Assembly: GCF_020216025.1 (NCBI RefSeq)
Contig: NZ_JAIWNC010000039.1
Coordinates: forward strand, 1 to 64,000
DNA: 64,000 nt
Direction: 5' to 3'
DNA from: Jidongwangia harbinensis
GTDB taxonomy: Bacteria > Actinomycetota > Actinomycetes > Mycobacteriales > Micromonosporaceae
Within the stretch, counting starts at the first letter, position 1; each line of letters begins with the position of its first letter. This document shows positions 60,142-64,000 of this stretch, one piece after another. The position numbers were made by a program, and so were the translations under genes. The notes below the pieces were generated by a model. That model saw only the letters and a list, made by a program, of their open reading frames with translations. It did not search any database and had not been told where the DNA came from.

Positions 60142-60855
60142 CTACTCGCCGCCCGGGAAAATCACATCGCTGCAGATGTAGTACGACTGGTCCGAGTGGC
60201 TGGCCTGCCAGATCGTGTAGACCACGTGCCGTCCGGTGCGCCCCGGGGCACTCACCGCCGTGGAGATCGACACACCGTTCAGCGCCGGGTCGCCCGACGG
60301 CTGCCCCACACCCGGCAGAATCCGGCCGGTGTCCCGCACCAGTTCCAGGTTCGACCAGCTCAGTCGCTGGGTGAGCGGGTCGTATCCGGGACGGCTGACG
60401 TACACCCGGATGTAGTCGGCGCCGTGCCGCGCCTGATCGTGCATCGTCAGCGTGAAACTGTTGGGCAGGCTGGTGGCCCGCCAGGCACCGGGGTTGTCCA
60501 GCGCGGCGTACCGCGGACCGCCGGTCCGACCGCCGCTGCACAGCTGCCCGTCCGGGATGGCACCCTGATGGTTACCCGCGACGCCCTCCCGGTAGAGACC
60601 GTTCCAGTTCCACATGGCGTTCGGGTCGGCCTGCCACGCCTGCCAGCACATCGGGTCCTCGGTGGCCATTCGCGGATTCTGGAAGTCACTCCCCCAGCGC
60701 TGCCAGCAGCCGTAGTTGCGCGAAGACGGGTTGATCACCGAGCCGTGGGCGGAGGCGACGTCCGCCAGGAACGTGGTGAGCAGGAGCAGCGCGACGGACA
60801 CCACGGCCAGGGCGCGGTGGGCCAGGGGCCGGGCGGGGTGGACGAATGCGGACAT
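60142..60855 (-). CDS. AA10 lytic polysaccharide monooxygenase
   Basis: A 237-aa secreted copper enzyme. The signal peptide ends at ADVASA, leaving His37 as mature residue 1 (HGSVINPSSRNYGCW). The second brace His is His144 (QARHGADYIRVYVS), and the axial aromatic lies in SYYICSDVIF. The set fits AA10 enzymes acting on cellulose or chitin, and the IWQASHSDQSYY segment resembles cellulose-active members. It has no carbohydrate-binding module. ATG 60855 follows GGAGG. The laccase or PQQ-type dehydrogenase near 3-8 kb could supply electrons, which is speculative. Confidence 0.93.
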   Translation of the reverse strand: MSAFVHPARPLAHRALAVVSVALLLLTTFLADVASAHGSVINPSSRNYGCWQRWGSDFQNPRMATEDPMCWQAWQADPNAMWNWNGLYREGVAGNHQGAIPDGQLCSGGRTGGPRYAALDNPGAWRATSLPNSFTLTMHDQARHGADYIRVYVSRPGYDPLTQRLSWSNLELVRDTGRILPGVGQPSGDPALNGVSISTAVSAPGRTGRHVVYTIWQASHSDQSYYICSDVIFPGGE

Positions 60856-60901
60856 GGGGCCTCCAAGGACAGGGTGGATACGCCGGGGTTCAGGCGCCGC
60901 C

Positions 60902-61012
60902 GCATGGACGGCGTGGGTTGCTGCGCGCGCCGTGCATGGACGGCGTGGGTTGCTACGCGCCGCCGCGAGGGCGGCGTGGGTTGGAGCGCCGCGGCAAGGG
61001 GCGGCGTGGTCG
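60902..61012. repeat. Four imperfect tandem repeats of about 31 bp upstream of the LPMO
   Basis: Units share GGCGTGGGTT (at 60910, 60942, 60973, partial at 61003). The first two share 21 bp exactly. They lie within the 330-bp gap upstream of the LPMO start and may hold regulator sites. The rest of the gap carries an AT-richer stretch and the inverted repeat at 61091. Confidence 0.7.
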
Positions 61013-61090
61013 GGCGGAAGTTGCCCAGGCTTCCGTGGCTCCGGCACCGTTCTATCGCGCAGATTCACACGAGACAGTGACGGGTGTCAA

Positions 61091-61113
61091 TAGTTTGGAT
61101 AACAGCCAAACTA
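61091..61113. promoter_or_regulatory. TAGTTTGG/CCAAACTA inverted repeat
   Basis: Perfect 8-bp arms with a 7-base loop lie in an AT-rich stretch between the LPMO promoter side and the end of the epimerase gene. It may be an operator for the LPMO or a weak terminator for the epimerase gene, whose stop is about 75 bp away on the same strand. Confidence 0.5.
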
Positions 61114-61185
61114 AGTAGTCGCAGTTTGTCACGCTTAAGTTCCGTCGTGGCGCGCCCTGCTGCGGCGCAGAGGGCTCGTGGACGG

Positions 61186-62103
61186 TCAGTGTGGGTGGAT
61201 GAACTGCGGGCGGGTGCGGCGTGCCCAGTCGATCGTGTCACGGGCGGTCTCGAGCAACGGCCGGGCCCGGTAACCCGCCGCCACCGCCCGCTCGGCGGAC
61301 AGCAGGAATGCGCCGTCCTCGCTGCCGTCGCGCGGCTGGACGATGAAGGCGCCGTACTCGTCGATGTTCTCGTCGTCGGTCCATCGGACGGTGGCCGATC
61401 CGCCGCCCGCCTCCCGGCAGGTTGCCAACAGGTCGGCGAACGTGGTGGGCGGCGCCATGACGTTGAAGACGCCCGGGGCGGGGAGGGTACCGGCCCGCAG
61501 CAGGAAGGCGGCCAGGTCGCGGACGTCGGTGGTCTGCAGTGGCTGGGCGGGGCGGGCCGCGCACGGGACCGGAGCGGTGCCGGACATGGCCAGCGCCCAG
61601 CTGGTGAAGGCGCCGAAGCGGTCGCCGGGGCCGATGACCAGGCCGGCGCGGATCGCGGTGGTGCGGCCGGGGCAGGCCGCCTCGGCGGCTCGTTCGCAGG
61701 CGGCCTTCAGCGGGCCGTACGTGTCCGCGGTGACGGCGGTGTCCGGGCCGGACACCAGGGGCCGGGTCTCGGCGTCCTCGGTACGCCCGGCCCGGGCGGC
61801 GCGGGGGTAGACCGCGATGGACGACATGAAGACGTAGTGGCGGACCCGCCCGGTGAGGAGTTCCGCGGTGGCGGTGACCTGTGCGGGCACGAAGCCGCTG
61901 AAGTCGAACACCGCGTCCCAGCTGCCGGTGGCCAGGGCGGTCAGGTCGCCGTCGCGGTCGCCGACCAGCCGGTGCGCCTCGGGAAAGAGGTCCGGTGCGG
62001 TGCGGCCGCGGTTGAACAACGTCACGTGGTGGCCGGCGGAGAGGGCCTGTTCGACGAGGTACCGGCCGAGGAACTGGGTTCCGCCGAGAACGAGGAGGCG
62101 CAT
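61186..62103 (-). CDS. NAD-dependent epimerase/dehydratase-family protein
   Basis: A 305-aa extended short-chain dehydrogenase-like protein with the Rossmann start MRLLVLGGTQFLGRYLVEQAL. A Ser-rich strand YVFMSSIAVYP and a shifted catalytic-like TYGPLKAACE (Tyr-x-x-x-Lys) follow. Members of this type act on nucleotide sugars or are mRNA-binding homologues; the substrate is unknown. Start 62103 is chosen because the Rossmann fold begins at once; longer in-frame starts overlap the divergent gene. It diverges from the kinase gene with about 31 bp between starts. Confidence 0.85.
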   Translation of the reverse strand: MRLLVLGGTQFLGRYLVEQALSAGHHVTLFNRGRTAPDLFPEAHRLVGDRDGDLTALATGSWDAVFDFSGFVPAQVTATAELLTGRVRHYVFMSSIAVYPRAARAGRTEDAETRPLVSGPDTAVTADTYGPLKAACERAAEAACPGRTTAIRAGLVIGPGDRFGAFTSWALAMSGTAPVPCAARPAQPLQTTDVRDLAAFLLRAGTLPAPGVFNVMAPPTTFADLLATCREAGGGSATVRWTDDENIDEYGAFIVQPRDGSEDGAFLLSAERAVAAGYRARPLLETARDTIDWARRTRPQFIHPH

Positions 62104-62134
62104 GGTGAAGTCCATCATGGTGCAGGATGCCGTC

Positions 62135-63052
62135 ATGATCGAGGGCTCGGAGCAGTGGATGGCCGGAGTGGCGGGGGCGGTCGGTGGTCCGATCACCGGC
62201 GGGGAGCGGCTGCGGCACTGGGGTGCGTCGGAGGTGTGGCGGCTTCAGGTCGGTGGTGCGGTGCCCCGGTCGGTGATCGTCAAGCGGGGGCTCGGGGAGA
62301 TGGCCGACGAGGCGCGCCGCTACCGGGAGCTGGTGATGCCGTTGGGGGTGCCGGCGCCGCGGCTGCTGGCCGGCGGTGGGGACGTCGGTCCGGGCGTACT
62401 CGTGCTGGAGGACGCCGGGCCGGGCAACCTGGAGCAGCAGCCCAGCGCCGAAGGGTACCGCGCGGCGGTCCGGGCGCTGGCGCTCATGCGGGACGCGGCG
62501 GCCCGGCGGCTGGCCCTGAATCCGGGGCTCGGCGCAGGGCTGCGGATGAGCACCGCGGACTTCGCGGACGTGGCGCGCCGGGTGGCGGCGGGCCTGGCGG
62601 CTCTGCGCCCGGATCTCGCCGGGCGGCTGGACGGGCCGGCGCGGACGCTGGTCGAGCGGCTGGACCGGCTGGCCGGCGAGCCGGTGACCATCGTGCACGG
62701 CGACTTCCACGCCAAGAACCTCGTCCTCACCGGCGACGGCCGGGCGGTGGCGGTCGACTGGCCCGTCGCCTACCTGCACGCCCACCTCGGTGATCTCTAC
62801 TCACTGCTGCGGGAGGCGGGCCGGCTCGGGCTGACCGGGCGGGTCGGGGCGGACGCGTTGCCGGCGCTGTTCGCCCGGGAGTCCGGAACCGACGAGCGGA
62901 CCGTCGCGGACCGCATGGTGACCGGCGGGCTCTGCTGGACGCTGCTGGTGCTGCGCTGGCTCCTCGCGGAGGGAATCGACGTCATCCCGGAGTCGCGGGG
63001 GTGGCTGGATGAGCTGGTGGCGGACTGCGAGGCCCTCGCCGCCCCGCATTGA
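62135..63052 (+). CDS. Aminoglycoside phosphotransferase (APH)-fold kinase
   Basis: A 305-aa protein of the APH/choline-kinase fold: a degenerate N-lobe (VWRLQVGGAVPRSVIVKRG), the catalytic loop IVHGDFHAKNLV and the metal-binding AVDWPVAYLHAHLGDLYSLL. Members phosphorylate small molecules (antibiotics, sugars, choline); the substrate is not predictable. ATG 62135 has AGGA 8 bases upstream; ATG 62117 and GTG 62105 are alternatives. Its promoter must overlap that of the divergent epimerase gene. Confidence 0.85.
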   Translation: MIEGSEQWMAGVAGAVGGPITGGERLRHWGASEVWRLQVGGAVPRSVIVKRGLGEMADEARRYRELVMPLGVPAPRLLAGGGDVGPGVLVLEDAGPGNLEQQPSAEGYRAAVRALALMRDAAARRLALNPGLGAGLRMSTADFADVARRVAAGLAALRPDLAGRLDGPARTLVERLDRLAGEPVTIVHGDFHAKNLVLTGDGRAVAVDWPVAYLHAHLGDLYSLLREAGRLGLTGRVGADALPALFARESGTDERTVADRMVTGGLCWTLLVLRWLLAEGIDVIPESRGWLDELVADCEALAAPH

Positions 63053-63181
63053 CGGATACCGTTGGCCCTGCTTAGCGTAGGTCCGTTCTACGGATGGTTA
63101 CCTGCGGAACGGCGTCCCGTGGCCGGACGAGCGCCGTTCTGCGCGCTTTCGCGCCCATCCGACGCTCTAGGAGGAGTCACC

Positions 63182-64000
63182 TTGATCAAGGCAATCCGCG
63201 TCGGTGTGGCGGTCCTCGCCACATCGGCGTTTCTCGCCGTCGCCGTCCAGCCGGTCCAGGCCGCCGGCCGGGCGACGACCGGCGCATCGGCAGATCGCGA
63301 ATCCCGGCTCGGCACCCGCACCCAGCCCCTGCGCTGGGCGGCGCCGCACGACCTGCGTATCGGTACCGCCGTGGCGGGCGGCGGCCACCACCTCGAGCAG
63401 GAATATCCGGATCCGTTCACGTACGACCGTCCCTACCGGCGTGTCCTGGGTCGTGAGTTCAATTCGGCCTCGCCCGAGAATCAGATGAAGTGGGAGTTCA
63501 TTCACCCCGAGCGCAACAAGTACAACTTCAAGCCGGCCGACGCGATCGTCCGGTTCGCCCGCCAGCACGGCCAGGTCGTCCGCGGGCACACCCTGCTGTG
63601 GCACAGCCAGAACCCGGCCTGGCTGCAGGAGGGCGAGTTCACCAAGGGCGAGCTGCGCGCGATCCTGAAGGAGCACATCTTCACGGTGGTCGGCCGGTAC
63701 CGCGGGCAGATCCACCAGTGGGACGTCGCGAACGAGATCTTCAACGAGAACGGCGAGTACCGCCAGGAGAACATCTTCATCCGGGAGCTCGGTCCCGGCA
63801 TCGTCGCCGACGCGTTCCGCTGGGCGCACCGGGCCGACCCCAAGGCCCAGCTGTTCCTCAACGACTACGGCGTGGACTGGCCGGGCGTCAAGGTGGACGC
63901 GTACGAGGCGCTGGCCAAGCAGCTCCTCGCCGATCGGGTGCCGCTGCACGGCTTCGCGTCGCAGGCGCACCTGAGCATGCGCTACGGCGCTCCGGACCAG
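63182..64000 (+). CDS. GH10 endo-xylanase, 5' part
   Basis: The first 273 codons of a secreted GH10 enzyme, cut by the window edge. After the signal peptide (ends near VQPVQA), the (beta/alpha)8 barrel shows FNSASPENQMKWEFIHPERNKYNF, RGHTLLWHSQNPAWL and the acid/base Glu in WDVANEIFNENG; the nucleophile strand lies beyond 64000. The start is TTG 63182, supported by AGGAGGAG 5 bases upstream and by the signal peptide following directly. It should hydrolyse beta-1,4-xylan and adds to the GH5, LPMO and GH16 set. No CebR box is seen upstream. Confidence 0.93.
   Translation, partial: MIKAIRVGVAVLATSAFLAVAVQPVQAAGRATTGASADRESRLGTRTQPLRWAAPHDLRIGTAVAGGGHHLEQEYPDPFTYDRPYRRVLGREFNSASPENQMKWEFIHPERNKYNFKPADAIVRFARQHGQVVRGHTLLWHSQNPAWLQEGEFTKGELRAILKEHIFTVVGRYRGQIHQWDVANEIFNENGEYRQENIFIRELGPGIVADAFRWAHRADPKAQLFLNDYGVDWPGVKVDAYEALAKQLLADRVPLHGFASQAHLSMRYGAPDQ

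Noticed and set aside
60902..61012. Tandem repeats considered as a small CRISPR array
   Set aside because: Units are adjacent with no unique spacers, degrade along the array, and no cas gene is near.
61186..62196. Longer start of the epimerase-like gene at 62196
   Set aside because: It would add 31 residues before the Rossmann fold and overlap the divergent kinase gene; 62103 fits the family.

Overview
This window is high-GC actinobacterial chromosome, most like Actinoplanes or another Micromonosporaceae. The signs are very high GC in codon third positions, frequent GTG and one TTG start, large secreted multidomain proteins, an FHA-FtsK type VII secretion ATPase with WXG100 proteins, and a cellulose/xylan-degradation set with a CebR-type operator. 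No rRNA, tRNA, CRISPR array or phage block is visible. Long antisense ORFs are GC artefacts.

Layout. 1-3071: IS30-type transposase tail, an MHYT membrane protein with a repetitive tail, and an ArsR/SRPBCC pair. 3346-10930: a secreted copper/PQQ oxidative cluster (two-domain laccase; ThuA/discoidin/PQQ-dehydrogenase/PKD/DUF1080 protein; cupredoxin with Ig-like repeats; beta-helix protein), closed by a strong terminator. 11080-15921: a LuxR/TrmB-type regulator converging on a very large subtilase. 16127-20700: an EACC1 - caspase/SBP/VWA - solute-binding-protein operon, the best candidate for an undescribed signalling or suicide system. 20737-35513: XRE/TPR regulator, EccC/EssC-like ATPase, lipoprotein, RHS toxin with ADP-ribosyltransferase tip and immunity gene, two WXG100-like proteins, a Ser/Thr kinase and a small heme-type membrane protein.

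35626-37011 is a CBM2-GH5 cellulase behind a CebR box. 37096-51031 is a run of ten minus-strand genes, mostly overlapping or nearly so: ALF-repeat protein, ALF/HINT/deaminase toxin, Imm1 immunity, DUF805 protein, lipoprotein, orphan histidine kinase, FN3 protein, MoxR ATPase, DUF58 protein and a transglutaminase-fold protein lacking its catalytic Cys and His. It diverges from an ALF-GH16 glycanase (51225-53762).

53816-64000 is mixed: a broken methyltransferase, a GT39 membrane glycosyltransferase carrying an in-frame MITE, a PAP2 protein, an unrecognised membrane-anchored protein, an acetoacetate-decarboxylase-like protein, an RDD protein, a P450, an AA10 LPMO, a nucleoside-diphosphate-sugar-epimerase-like protein, an aminoglycoside-phosphotransferase-fold kinase, and a GH10 xylanase cut by the window edge.

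Three themes recur: plant-polymer attack by hydrolases and copper/quinone oxidases, toxin-immunity pairs fed by type VII-like secretion, and cell-surface sensing coupled to effectors (caspase, kinases).
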